From positions 1 through 54,599 of the forward strand of contig JBDPYZ010000018.1 in assembly GCA_047291315.1 (NCBI GenBank): DNA of 54,599 nt, in the 5' to 3' direction. The notes under the pieces were generated by a model. It saw only the letters and a program-made list of their open reading frames with translations, had not been told where the DNA came from and made no database searches. The position numbers were made by a program, and so were the translations under genes. Below, one piece after another: positions 9,078-17,933 of the stretch. Positions within the stretch are counted from its first letter, which is position 1. The number at the start of each line of letters is the position of its first letter. Source of the stretch: Arsenophonus fragariae (GTDB lineage: Bacteria; Pseudomonadota; Gammaproteobacteria; Enterobacterales; Enterobacteriaceae).

Positions 9078-9556
9078 TTACACTCAGTCATTGCCTGATT
9101 GAAAAACAGTTGAAATTCTTGTGCCGTGATCCGAACCATGCCATTGGGTGCCTGTTTGGAATGCCCCATCTCAAGACGATAGGCATAAGGCACTACATTG
9201 GAAAAATAGACGGATTTCATACCCACTTTAAACTGACCGATAACAAGATTGCCCTCAGCTTGTGTCACGCTTCCGCTTTTATCAATCCGGCCCGTTTCTG
9301 CCGTTGGTAGCTCATCAAACGTAACTTGCCAGTTGCCCCGAAAACGCCCCCCCGTATAACCTGCGGGCTTCCTTTCTTTTCCTTTACCCTTTTCGGCTAT
9401 TTTGGCATTCACTTGCCAGATAGAAGGATTACCGACAGGCGACATGATAACTAACCGGGAAAGAATTTTAGTAAATGTCGTTTTAGAGACAGCTTCCATT
9501 TTCTCTTCTACTTTACTGACAAACCCATTGATGGCTGCCGTAAAATCATTTGCCAT
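9074..9556 (-). CDS. Tail completion / HK97 gp10-like protein
   Basis: This is a 160-residue protein with MSPVGNPSIWQ, GGRFRGNWQVTFDELP and FSNVVPYAYRLEMGHSKQ. The NVVPYAYRLEMGHS-type motif is characteristic of the HK97 gp10 / lambda gpZ group of tail completion proteins at the head-tail interface. It lies between the connector genes and the tail terminator. Confidence 0.75.
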   Translation of the reverse strand: MANDFTAAINGFVSKVEEKMEAVSKTTFTKILSRLVIMSPVGNPSIWQVNAKIAEKGKGKERKPAGYTGGRFRGNWQVTFDELPTAETGRIDKSGSVTQAEGNLVIGQFKVGMKSVYFSNVVPYAYRLEMGHSKQAPNGMVRITAQEFQLFFNQAMTECK

Positions 9557-9557
9557 A

Positions 9558-9914
9558 TTAAGCCCTCAGCTGCGCAATGAAACAAACTATCTGACGTTGG
9601 GGTTTAACCACGGTTACAGAAATGACGCGATAATGCCTGTCATCGATGATGATAATATCCCCCTTTTGAATATCACTATCCGCATGCGCAATAAATTTAA
9701 TATCACTCGTTAGGATAAGCGCGCCATCCACTTCGTTAATAGAAAAATGGGTCTTTACACCAACAGCCGTTAACAACACATCGGGTGTAATAATCTCTTG
9801 CCCGGCTTTGTCAACATGAAGTTGACCTTTTCTTTTTAAAACATAATTCATACCATACTTTTTTATCAGGCACGCAGCAGCTTTGCCCATTCGGGTATAA
9901 AGATGCATTATCAC
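9558..9914 (-). CDS. Head-tail connector / stopper-type protein
   Basis: This 118-residue protein begins MIMHLYTRMGKAAACLIKKYG and has KGDIIIIDDRHYRVISVTVVKP, a small beta-barrel pattern seen in head closure (stopper) proteins. It overlaps the upstream connector gene by four bases. The role is inferred from gene order rather than a firm motif. Confidence 0.6.
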   Translation of the reverse strand: MIMHLYTRMGKAAACLIKKYGMNYVLKRKGQLHVDKAGQEIITPDVLLTAVGVKTHFSINEVDGALILTSDIKFIAHADSDIQKGDIIIIDDRHYRVISVTVVKPQRQIVCFIAQLRA

Positions 9915-10402
9915 CTCATCGAAAACGCATTGATGGCAAATCCAGTGTAAGTATCTAACAACCCATTAAGCAAACTATTTAGCCAGGTAAATTTAGGCGA
10001 ACCCGCATTTGTACCAGGGGCATATTGCACCGTGATAGCGCCCTCAATACGTTCACTTGTCACCTCACCGCCTACCGTTGGCTGTAAATCCTCACTCTCT
10101 GATTCAATCGCCAACCGACATTGCGCCATAATCAATTGCCCGGGTATCACATCATTAGCAACAGGAACACCATCATAAAACAATCCGTTTCGTGGGAAAG
10201 ATAGCGGTTGGGTTAAACGGGTTCGTTTTCCTAACCATCTCTGTGATGCCAAATAGTCCATCGCATTAATCAGCATCGACTCAATACGTAAGTCATCAAC
10301 AGGAATATCAATCCCTCGTTCACGGGCATAGCGTTTTAAGTCCTCAACGCTGGCATAACTATTAAATGCTGGCGAGGTTATATTCGAATCAACCATACTC
10401 AC
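9911..10402 (-). CDS. Head-tail adaptor protein
   Basis: This 163-residue protein has YASVEDLKRYARERGIDIP and INAMDYLASQRWLGKRT, features of the small helical adaptors that follow the major capsid gene (often labelled DnaT-like or gp6-like). It should bind below the portal ring. There is a clean start shortly after the terminator-like hairpin that follows the capsid gene. Confidence 0.7.
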   Translation of the reverse strand: MSMVDSNITSPAFNSYASVEDLKRYARERGIDIPVDDLRIESMLINAMDYLASQRWLGKRTRLTQPLSFPRNGLFYDGVPVANDVIPGQLIMAQCRLAIESESEDLQPTVGGEVTSERIEGAITVQYAPGTNAGSPKFTWLNSLLNGLLDTYTGFAINAFSMR

Positions 10403-10405
10403 CTC

Positions 10406-10431
10406 AAAAGAAAAGGGACAACAGTCCCTTT
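10406..10431 (-). terminator. Hairpin after the major capsid gene
   Basis: Minus-strand stem AAGGGAC/GTCCCTT, four-base loop, followed by TTTTCTTTT. The T-run is interrupted, so it may be a weak terminator or an mRNA-stabilising hairpin. Confidence 0.5.
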
Positions 10432-10445
10432 AAATCAGTCTTTCT

Positions 10446-11663
10446 TTAAGAGAAAGTGAGACTTTCTGTTGTTTTCGTCTCACCATCCACTTTCGCTGTC
10501 ACGGTAAACCTACCCGCAACACTAGCGGTTAATTTGACGCTGGTTTTACCCTTTGCATCGGTTTTAGTCACCGCTTTACTCAGTTTCCCGCCAGTTGATG
10601 ACCATTCAACATTCGCTCCCTGAACAGGCTGATTATCTTTTGTGTAATCAAGCGAAAGGGTCACACCATCGCTGTTATTGGCTGTCGCGGTGGTTTTATC
10701 CACCAATAACGCCACACTGGCTTCATGGTGCAATTTTATCATCACCCCTGCGGTTGATTTGTTACTGGTGAAATGTTTCTTCCAGTTACCCCCTGTCCCT
10801 AATTTTGTCAGGTCAGGGTTGGTGCCCTTAGACTCATCCCAGCTATAACCCAGTACCCCAACATTAACCACACCTTCTCCTCGATAGCCAACGCCTAAAT
10901 TTTCCTGATCGTTGACTTCATAAGAGCGGAAATGCGGTTCCTGTGATTCCGTGATAGTGATTGCACCTGGCACTAAACCAAATATCGCATCAACTGGCGC
11001 CGTATCGGTCACTAATACCGGCTTGCCTAATGTCCCAGGCTGACCACCGTAGATCACCACGCCCGCTTCTTCGTACACCTTGTTATCAATAGCCTGATCA
11101 ACAATGTCAAAGTAGGTGGTTGAGTGCATTACAAACAGGTTAATACGATTGAATTTATCACCGTATTTGCGCAGCCCCTTAGTCAAGGTTTTCTTACCCT
11201 CGGTGGCAATATTTGCCGTCACCACCATATCAGCATTAGCGCCAATCGCTGCCCCAAGTGCCGCCAGGGAATATTTAATATAGCCTTCCAGCGAAGCATC
11301 AGCAGCATCAGTACCAACCAGTTCAGAAAACTCGGAGACATCCCGTCCACGGCGCTTAAAGGATTCTTCGGTGATTTCATAAGGTCCGTATTTCCAAGGG
11401 GCTTTGACATCAACGGATTCGCCTGCACCAATTTTCTTACCTGTCACTTTATTCGTAGAATTCACGTCACGATGTTCAATCGAGCCGTTCATTCGATAAA
11501 ACGCCCGTTTACGCAAATCCCCTTCAATAAAAACATTATCTAACACAATTGCGCCATTTGAGGCCTGATTGAACACCTCAAGATTATCTTGTCGGCGCTC
11601 TAAAAATGCGGTCTGGGCTAAATCATTATAAATAATTAAATCACTGTTAACCGTCGTTGCCAT
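10446..11663 (-). CDS. Major capsid protein with C-terminal Ig-like domain
   Basis: This is a 405-residue capsid protein, begins MATTVNSDLIIYNDLAQTAF. The N-terminal ~310 residues read as a phage capsid of the kind linked to DUF4055 portals (KTLTKGLRKYGDKFNRINLF, ESQEPHFRSYEVNDQENLG, SWDESKGTNPDLTKLGTGGN). The last ~85 residues form a separate Big-1/invasin-type immunoglobulin domain (ATANNSDGVTLSLDYTKDN, GANVEWSSTGGKLS, GKTSVKLTASVAGRFTV). Such domains decorate the outside of capsids and can bind surfaces weakly. The gene follows the scaffold. Confidence 0.85.
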   Translation of the reverse strand: MATTVNSDLIIYNDLAQTAFLERRQDNLEVFNQASNGAIVLDNVFIEGDLRKRAFYRMNGSIEHRDVNSTNKVTGKKIGAGESVDVKAPWKYGPYEITEESFKRRGRDVSEFSELVGTDAADASLEGYIKYSLAALGAAIGANADMVVTANIATEGKKTLTKGLRKYGDKFNRINLFVMHSTTYFDIVDQAIDNKVYEEAGVVIYGGQPGTLGKPVLVTDTAPVDAIFGLVPGAITITESQEPHFRSYEVNDQENLGVGYRGEGVVNVGVLGYSWDESKGTNPDLTKLGTGGNWKKHFTSNKSTAGVMIKLHHEASVALLVDKTTATANNSDGVTLSLDYTKDNQPVQGANVEWSSTGGKLSKAVTKTDAKGKTSVKLTASVAGRFTVTAKVDGETKTTESLTFS

Positions 11664-11675
11664 TACTTAAATTCC

Positions 11676-12446
11676 TTACTTTGGTAATCTCAGATAAGCT
11701 TCACGTCCGAAACGCCGTACATATTCGGCTTTATCAGTTGAAGACATCTGAGAACGTTTAAAATGTGCGCCACCGGATTTACTATCCCCTGAGCCTGTAC
11801 CGGATGCAGAAGGAAACAAATGCTGGGCGCTTTCTTTTAGCGATTCAATCCATTCAACCGGGGTTAATGGTGTACGCCCATCTTTCCCCATAATAGGATT
11901 GTTTTCTTCATCAACAGCGACGGCCTGACCTTCATCATTGATTTTAAATATGCCCTTGGCACGTAAAATTAAATCGTCCTGAGCACTGGCCAGCGCGCCA
12001 GCTTGACCCGCAGCGGCACGGATTTCATCGCCTAAAACCCGATTACGAAATTTATTGGCAAATGCTTCCGCCTTTTCCGCCCTTAGCTTTTCAGTCTGAA
12101 CCTTTTTGTCCACATCATGACGTAATCGTTCCGTCCGCTTATTGATGACTTCATCAATTTTGCCTGCGGCAATGAGTTTCGCTTCCTCATCGTTTTCAAA
12201 ACGCTGTAAAACGCCTTTTACTTGCTCTGGGTCTATCCCTTCAAAGCGCTTTAGATTATCGCTTTGTTCTTTGAGCTTACCGAGTAATTCGCTATTTTTT
12301 GCTTTTAAGCCTGTTACCTGCTCATTAACCTGCTTATCGATAATGGCTTGTATTTCCGGTGTGACTTGTCTACCACCCCCACCGTCACCGCCATTAGGAT
12401 CATCCACTTGTGAATGATAGTTGCGATCGATATTTATAATACTCAT
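11676..12446 (-). CDS. Capsid scaffolding protein
   Basis: This is a 256-residue, charged, coiled-coil-rich protein: LKAKNSELLGKLKEQSDNLK near residues 48-67, then Glu/Lys-rich helices and a basic end (SKSGGAHFKRSQMS). Length, composition and position directly before the major capsid gene fit an internal scaffold that guides procapsid assembly. No protease motif is visible. Confidence 0.75.
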   Translation of the reverse strand: MSIINIDRNYHSQVDDPNGGDGGGGRQVTPEIQAIIDKQVNEQVTGLKAKNSELLGKLKEQSDNLKRFEGIDPEQVKGVLQRFENDEEAKLIAAGKIDEVINKRTERLRHDVDKKVQTEKLRAEKAEAFANKFRNRVLGDEIRAAAGQAGALASAQDDLILRAKGIFKINDEGQAVAVDEENNPIMGKDGRTPLTPVEWIESLKESAQHLFPSASGTGSGDSKSGGAHFKRSQMSSTDKAEYVRRFGREAYLRLPK

Positions 12447-12518
12447 TATTTCCCCTTGGGATTGTACTCTGCGCCTTGCGCAGTAAATTAACTCAGCCCT
12501 AAACTGAATTCAGCCAAT

Positions 12519-12541
12519 AAAAAAGGCCACCGAAGTGACCT
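12519..12541 (-). terminator. Intrinsic terminator before the scaffold gene
   Basis: Minus-strand stem GGTCAC/GTGGCC closed by a TTCG tetraloop, followed by T6. One T-G pair forms only in the minus-strand RNA. Confidence 0.7.
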
Positions 12542-12560
12542 TAATTGCCATCTGTAAACG

Positions 12561-13685
12561 TTAGGTTCCTATTCCCGCTTCTTTAAATGTCCGTTCGTCT
12601 ATCGCTCGTAATTGTGCCAAAGAAATAAACTCACCCTTATCGGTATAAAACTGTGATGGATGCATGCCGCCATCGCGCATTAACCGATAGCGTACTTCGC
12701 CAAATACCTGTTTTTGTCGCCAGACCGCTTGCCGTTGGATCCATTTAAAAAAGGTGGTATCCGCAGGGACTTGCCCATCCATCGATGCCCGTGTACCTTC
12801 ATTCATTTCATCAATATCAATGCCGAGTTCACGCCAGGATTTTGTTATCAACGTTTCAGTCGAACGACAATTAAAGTGGATCTTGCCGGGACCTTGCAGA
12901 TAAGGCACCTTGTGTCCTGTCGGTTTGCCATCAAGCGTATATTCCAGCCTATCACGAACAATACAGGCATCGGAGGTTTTGTTGTCAAGCGTGGATAACC
13001 ACTGCTTACCTTCCAGTAATTTTTTGTTAACCTCGGCAAACTGATTTCGGGCGGTGGCTTGCAGATGATTAATCGCGGTTTTGGCAATACTGGTCGCATT
13101 AGCCCGACTCATTTGTAAACCCCCATCTTTATAACGCTGATTGGCGTGACCCCGTATTTTACGACCGATTTCAACCGCACTTTCACCATTCAGATAACCC
13201 TGACGAACCGTATTATTAATTCTAGCCAAGCGGTCTTTTTCCAAACTGTCAGCCCATTCAGATAATAATTTCCCCTGAAAGGGGCGCGCCATGACCGACG
13301 AGTAAAGCATGTCAGCGGTAAGATCCATTAATGGATATCGGCGAAGAATAGCCTCAGGTATCAGAAAGTTAAATAAAGCAGGATAATAATCGACCTCATA
13401 TTGTGCCTGTGTTTTCATCTCCTGACTTAACAAGGCAAACGCACTGAATACCGTATTTTTATTGATGGCCTTCACCCTCGAAAGTAATGACGCCATGCGC
13501 CGAACAGTAAAACTGTCCGCATCGATATTGACATCATCCAATGAAACAATTAATGCTGCACTTAGCTCTGGATAATAGGCATTGAGGGCGTTGACCATCT
13601 TTCTTGCAACCCCTGTAGCGTATCGCGACGTGAATAGCGAATGGGCAATGAATTCATCCATCAACCGCGCATTCACCGTTCTCAC
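12561..13685 (-). CDS. Head morphogenesis (minor capsid, Mu gpF/SPP1 gp7-like) protein
   Basis: This is a 374-residue protein. The C-terminal part has the family signature of a Cys/Asp motif followed by a His/Cys/Arg motif: SDACIVRDRLEYTLDGKPTG then KIHFNCRSTETL. The N-terminal part is helical. These proteins are packaged in small numbers near the portal. It overlaps the portal gene by four bases. Confidence 0.8.
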   Translation of the reverse strand: MRTVNARLMDEFIAHSLFTSRYATGVARKMVNALNAYYPELSAALIVSLDDVNIDADSFTVRRMASLLSRVKAINKNTVFSAFALLSQEMKTQAQYEVDYYPALFNFLIPEAILRRYPLMDLTADMLYSSVMARPFQGKLLSEWADSLEKDRLARINNTVRQGYLNGESAVEIGRKIRGHANQRYKDGGLQMSRANATSIAKTAINHLQATARNQFAEVNKKLLEGKQWLSTLDNKTSDACIVRDRLEYTLDGKPTGHKVPYLQGPGKIHFNCRSTETLITKSWRELGIDIDEMNEGTRASMDGQVPADTTFFKWIQRQAVWRQKQVFGEVRYRLMRDGGMHPSQFYTDKGEFISLAQLRAIDERTFKEAGIGT

Positions 13686-15055
13686 CTTTCACCTGTCATA
13701 ATGGGTTGTTGATTATTAAGCACATCCACCACCTCATCAACCTCATCAGACGGGTTGATAATATCAAATTTTTGCAAGCTACGAACCAGGTCAGACTGAC
13801 GGATGGCGCCAGATTGCCAGGCGGCCACTATCTCTCTTATCATCGTGCTATCGGCAATATGATTGACCAAATCACGGTTAATTTCGAATGAACAGTTATC
13901 AGGCTTCAATCCCAGGTATTCCGCGCACCACTTTAACCCTTTAGTCAAGGCTTCTGACACATTCGAGCAACAAATACTCAGCACAGAAGTTTGGGCATTG
14001 ATTTCACCCACCGACTGGATAACCGTTTTGACTTTGCTATCAGCAGATACCAGTTGCGCCCCTAACGCCACCATATAATCACGCTTGCTATCCATCGCTT
14101 CTTTCGCCAACATATTAGGCTGTGCCTGGACATAACCATAAGCACTATTCTCAGGGAGCAAAATAGGTGATCGGGAACCGACCAATATCCCCTTTTTCTC
14201 CAGCCAGTCTCGCCATTCATCACTTAAACCACCAATATAGGGTTGCACCTGACCACAAAAAAACACCGAGTCTTCATAGTCAGCTGAATTTCGGTAGTGG
14301 CCCAGATTGATTTTAGCCAGCCCAAGCAATGGGGCTTCATCAATAGTGTGATCATTATTTTGCGCCCCAATAAAGGTAAACGGAATTTCATCCCAGGCAC
14401 CTCCACTCCTACGCTCAGGAATATATTCAGCATCAATTTGATAAACGCTGCTGCCTGCCGGTTTACGATAAACCCGACAAAGGAATTTCCCTTCTTCGAT
14501 AGCGAGAACACGATATTGGATCACATCCTTAAACCCAAATCCGTCCTGTTCTTCTACTGTTTCACGTAATACCACCAGGGTTAAGATACTACGACCATTA
14601 ATCCGTTGCATTCGCCAGTTGATGATGTCTTCCGCTTTGTACTGAAAGAAATAAACCTGTTTTGACACATTATTGTAATCAACATATAGACCATGTCGCC
14701 CAACCTCTAGGATTGATTCCAGTGACGATTGCGCCAGTTGATAAAGACTGGCACCCGCCCCATCCGCGTCCCCTTTCAGGTAATCCAGATTTTCTACAAC
14801 CGCGACCAACGGATCTTTTTTAAAAGCCATCCCTATCATCCCATTACGGGTATTGCCCGTTATCGGATAGAAAACCGCCCGATCCTGATAATCCCTATTA
14901 CGCTTCTGTTTGCGATTTTTATCAGATTCTTCCAGCAATGGCAGGTGTGATTGAATATCATCCCCCCCTTGACATACTGTGCGAACCAGCGACCATTGCG
15001 ACACAAGCAATTTGTATTCAGGACGGGTAAAATCAACATTTGTCATACTCATCAA
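13682..15055 (-). CDS. Portal protein (DUF4055 type)
   Basis: This is a 457-residue portal. Evidence is the DUF4055-type N-terminus (FTRPEYKLLVSQWSLVRTVC, FYPITGNTRNGMIGMAFKKD), its position between large terminase and the head morphogenesis gene, and the normal length. It should form the dodecameric ring through which DNA is pumped. It overlaps terminase by four bases. Confidence 0.88.
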   Translation of the reverse strand: MMSMTNVDFTRPEYKLLVSQWSLVRTVCQGGDDIQSHLPLLEESDKNRKQKRNRDYQDRAVFYPITGNTRNGMIGMAFKKDPLVAVVENLDYLKGDADGAGASLYQLAQSSLESILEVGRHGLYVDYNNVSKQVYFFQYKAEDIINWRMQRINGRSILTLVVLRETVEEQDGFGFKDVIQYRVLAIEEGKFLCRVYRKPAGSSVYQIDAEYIPERRSGGAWDEIPFTFIGAQNNDHTIDEAPLLGLAKINLGHYRNSADYEDSVFFCGQVQPYIGGLSDEWRDWLEKKGILVGSRSPILLPENSAYGYVQAQPNMLAKEAMDSKRDYMVALGAQLVSADSKVKTVIQSVGEINAQTSVLSICCSNVSEALTKGLKWCAEYLGLKPDNCSFEINRDLVNHIADSTMIREIVAAWQSGAIRQSDLVRSLQKFDIINPSDEVDEVVDVLNNQQPIMTGER

Positions 15056-16539
15056 AAGGTGGTTCCTAAATTAATTTCAAAGGCGGGGCGCTGTTTATTT
15101 TTTCTGCTGACCGCAAAATACCGGAATGCATCTGCATCATGAGAGGTAAAATCATGAAGAGGTTTATCTTTCCAGCAACCACGCTTGTCATCCCATGCTT
15201 TGCGATAAGCTTCTAAATTAGCAATGCCATCAGCACATTGATATTCCTCAAAGACGCAGCCAGGCAATATTTCACGCACCGCTTCGATACCTTCGTCAAT
15301 GGAGAGTCTTGGCACCACGTCAAATCTTATTGTGTATTTTTGTCCATCAATGTCATAGCCTCTTCTGGCGATCTCACGCCTGGATTTAGCATCAGAGCCG
15401 AATTCACGATTATCGATATCATGTGGCGCATTGTGACTGACGTAGGTATAGCCTTTGTCTTTCAACACTTTCATATAATGTCGCAAACCCTCGCCACTAT
15501 TTGAGTAGTGATCGATAACATGAAATTCCTTGCCAACTTCACGGACAAACCAGATTGACGTAGAGTCACCGACACCAATATCCCAAAAGGTATGAACGGG
15601 TAAATGTCCATTATCCGGTAATTGACCAATGCGTCTGTTTTGATAAAGATAACGAAATTGTTTTGCGTAATATGCCCCTTCTACCGATTGCAGGAAGGCT
15701 TCAGCGGGTAGTGAAGGATATTCCCGCTTCATATCATCACCGAGCGTTTTCTCTTTGGCGTAATACCAGGCTTTTTGTCTGTCGGTTAAGTGAATATTAT
15801 GTTTATCGTCTAACTCAGCAAAATAATCAATCAGCCGTTGGGGGATTGGCTCTACCGGGTCAATCCCATAATGAGAATTTTGCCACCAGGGGAAAAAAAA
15901 GAATTTCCAGTCTAACGGCGAAAGGGTTTTCGACTGAATCTGTGCTTTTTCGGCAGACTGACAATAATCATAAAAATAACCCGCTCGGCCTTCTGCCGTG
16001 CTTTCTATTGTTGTAAAACAATCACTCGATACCGCTTCAAAGGCACCGGTAACAATCTCGCGGGCTTTATCGGGATATTTTGCACATATTTTACCAAATT
16101 CAGAGACATGTAAATAGCGTAAGGTACCCCCCCGAAATGAGGTGCTAATGTAAAGTGAGCCACCTTTCTTAAAAACTAATTCCCCTGCAGAATCATTACT
16201 CGCGGAATTAGCTGCTTTGATTTCAAATGGAAGCTTATCGTAAGCGTACTTGATTTTTTCTCTGAATAGTCGCTTGGCATCAACTAAAGTATGGGCAATT
16301 AACGCACACCTGGCAGACTCAAATAACGCCGCATCAAGTTGTATGATACATACTTCCGTAGTGAAACCCAGTTGGCGGGCTTTAAGAATAATGTTTCGGG
16401 TGTGCATCCCTTCAAAATAGGCTAACTGCTCGGGCGTCATGTTGAAGCGAATGGATTTACCCGTTTTATCCGTTACCCAATAGAGATGGTTTAGCCGCCA
16501 ACGCTTATTGCGCAATAACGCCAAATGTCGTCGCTTCAT
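15052..16539 (-). CDS. Terminase large subunit
   Basis: This is a 495-residue packaging motor. ATPase: NIILKARQLGFTTEV near residues 48-62 is the Walker A-like loop and LHVSEFGKIC (about residue 144) the Walker B region. Nuclease: the acidic motif FWDIGVGDSTSIW (about residue 319) and the terminal SHDADAFRYFAVS. It follows the small subunit with two bases between. It has the length and gene order of DUF4055-portal phages. Confidence 0.93.
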   Translation of the reverse strand: MKRRHLALLRNKRWRLNHLYWVTDKTGKSIRFNMTPEQLAYFEGMHTRNIILKARQLGFTTEVCIIQLDAALFESARCALIAHTLVDAKRLFREKIKYAYDKLPFEIKAANSASNDSAGELVFKKGGSLYISTSFRGGTLRYLHVSEFGKICAKYPDKAREIVTGAFEAVSSDCFTTIESTAEGRAGYFYDYCQSAEKAQIQSKTLSPLDWKFFFFPWWQNSHYGIDPVEPIPQRLIDYFAELDDKHNIHLTDRQKAWYYAKEKTLGDDMKREYPSLPAEAFLQSVEGAYYAKQFRYLYQNRRIGQLPDNGHLPVHTFWDIGVGDSTSIWFVREVGKEFHVIDHYSNSGEGLRHYMKVLKDKGYTYVSHNAPHDIDNREFGSDAKSRREIARRGYDIDGQKYTIRFDVVPRLSIDEGIEAVREILPGCVFEEYQCADGIANLEAYRKAWDDKRGCWKDKPLHDFTSHDADAFRYFAVSRKNKQRPAFEINLGTTF

Positions 16540-16541
16540 GG

Positions 16542-17060
16542 TTATCCTTTGGATAATTCATCCATAAGATTAGAAATACTCTCTGATACCGCGTTCCTGT
16601 CACCACTATCAATATTGTATGATTCTCGTTCACCCTTGATTAGTTTAATTTGGGCATCAACGCCTGCGGTAATGGTACGGGCAATTGCAGCATGATTATC
16701 TTCGGTGATGTCGACATTATTCAGAAATACTCTTAGCTTGTTTGTGATCCTTTTCCATCCTACCAAATCAGCACGATGGCCCAATACAACTTCTGCTGCT
16801 TCGCTGGCTGCCTGTTCGATAATGTCTTCGTCAGTACGCATTTCTGACTGCGTACTAATCCCGCGTTCTTCGTTATGAACCAGCTTGGTTCTTGTTGCTT
16901 CCCTGACCTTTTCAGTCAGATTTCTTAGCCAACCATTCTTTTTTGCCCGCTTTCGGATAGCACCTTCAGTAACACCATGTTTATCAGCTATAGCGCGTAC
17001 AGACAAAGATCCCGCCCGGTAAGCGGATTCAATCGCCTCCCAATCCGGTTTTTTTGCCAT
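16542..17060 (-). CDS. Terminase small subunit
   Basis: This is a 172-residue DNA-binding subunit. The N-terminal helix-turn-helix (AGSLSVRAIADKHGVTEGAI, then RKRAKKNGW) is typical, with an acidic C-terminal half for oligomerisation and large-subunit contact. It would select the packaging site. It is directly upstream of the large subunit. Confidence 0.88.
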   Translation of the reverse strand: MAKKPDWEAIESAYRAGSLSVRAIADKHGVTEGAIRKRAKKNGWLRNLTEKVREATRTKLVHNEERGISTQSEMRTDEDIIEQAASEAAEVVLGHRADLVGWKRITNKLRVFLNNVDITEDNHAAIARTITAGVDAQIKLIKGERESYNIDSGDRNAVSESISNLMDELSKG

Positions 17061-17076
17061 ATCTTTACCTTAATAA

Positions 17077-17334
17077 TTATTGCTTTGTTGTTGATCTTGC
17101 CCACCGTTTAGCCTGATTTAGACAATCCGCTATTATCTTGCCCCGTTTGCTGGCGGGTTGTTTGCGGTAATAACGGATAGCTTCGGTTGTGGCTAAGGTG
17201 ACAACAGAGGTAAAAAAGCCGAGCTTCATTAACTCTGCCTTGACATTGGCTTCAATAAATTGTTCTGCTTGCCTGAGCGCCGTTTTCAGAGGTAAAAATA
17301 TCATCAGCCCAAAATTTGGCCCGTGTCTCACCAA
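17077..17334 (-). CDS. Small basic hypothetical protein before terS
   Basis: The frame is 85 codons long, but its first ~25 codons overlap the Rha-type remnant in another phase. A later start at MKLGFFTSVVTLATTEAIRY is plausible, giving a ~50-residue basic protein ending RWARSTTKQ. I do not recognise a family. It may be a remnant joined to the decayed regulatory gene upstream. Confidence 0.4.
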   Translation of the reverse strand: MVRHGPNFGLMIFLPLKTALRQAEQFIEANVKAELMKLGFFTSVVTLATTEAIRYYRKQPASKRGKIIADCLNQAKRWARSTTKQ

Positions 17335-17525
17335 GAACCTTAGGGACTTTAACCATGAAATATTTATGTTGAAGACGGGTATATTTTACAGGGAAACGTT
17401 AATCCCTCTGCTTCCACTTTTGATTTCCGGTCAGCATTAATGTAGTCGACCATATCCAGACTGATCATCGTTGGCATTTCTGTTGCTAGAAAATTTGCTT
17501 TCTTCGTTTTTACCGATTTCATCAT
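17265..17525 (-). pseudogene. Truncated Rha/antirepressor-like gene
   Basis: From the ATG-ATG at 17525 the frame reads MKSVKTKKANFLATEMPTMI, then SLDMVDYINADRKSK and stops at a TAA after about 50 codons. A neighbouring frame continues with HKYFMVKVPKVLGETRAKFW before ending. The order (MVDYINADRK ... HKYFMVKVPKVLGE) is that of the N-terminal part of phage regulatory/antirepressor proteins. It is frameshifted and lacks its C-terminal domain. Confidence 0.5.
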
Positions 17526-17531
17526 ACTTTC

Positions 17532-17624
17532 CCTTATAGAAAATCGAACCTGCTCACACAGAAAAGCCGCCCACAGAAAAGCACCATTTTAAACGGTGTT
17601 CTTCAGGCTCGACTTTCTATAAGG
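17532..17624 (-). ncRNA. Structured RNA element: long stem-loop between lysis genes and terminase
   Basis: Two 21-base arms (17532-17552 and 17604-17624) form an inverted repeat with two mismatches. Both mismatches become G-U pairs only in the minus-strand transcript. Inside is a second hairpin (17582-17598, CACCGTT/AATGGTG) whose one irregular pair is again G-U only on the minus strand. The loop also has a tandem 11-base repeat (CACAGAAAAGC twice). This strand-specific pairing suggests a functional RNA fold in the late transcript. It could alternatively be a small palindromic repeat element or part of the packaging site. Confidence 0.6.
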
Positions 17625-17663
17625 TTCTGTGTTATTGAATACGCGTGCGTTGCGCAATGATTG

Positions 17664-17933
17664 TCAAGATTTGAATGTGTCAATGATCGATTCATTGGCG
17701 CTGTGTTTTGATGTAACCCTGAAGACCCAGTATCTGGGCGGTAACCGTAGCAATTTGCTCTCGTAAGGTGTAATAAGCCTGTTCAGCGTCTGGTGTAAGT
17801 TTGGGGGAGGCGCCATCATCCACGCCGCTGGAGGAAGGGGTACCGGACTCTTTTGGGCAGGTGGCATTGACCCGCAGCCGCTTAAAACCCCGAGCAACAT
17901 CCAGCCTAAGTGCCTCAATCCTCTGTCTTGCAT
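17664..17933 (-). CDS. Rz1: Outer-membrane spanin Rz1
   Basis: This 89-residue lipoprotein is nested in the Rz gene in another frame. The signal has the lipobox LLGVLSGC, followed by the Pro-rich region SPVPLPPAAWMMAPPPN and RLITPYES, closely paralleling lambda Rz1. The C-terminus runs ~30 residues past the usual end. With Rz it spans the periplasm and fuses the membranes in the last step of lysis. Confidence 0.85.
   Translation of the reverse strand: MQDRGLRHLGWMLLGVLSGCGSMPPAQKSPVPLPPAAWMMAPPPNLHQTLNRLITPYESKLLRLPPRYWVFRVTSKHSANESIIDTFKS

Noticed and set aside
17532..17624. tRNA gene
   Set aside because: GGTTCGATT near one end looks like a T-loop, but no T-stem, anticodon arm or normal spacing can be formed; the long hairpin explains it better.
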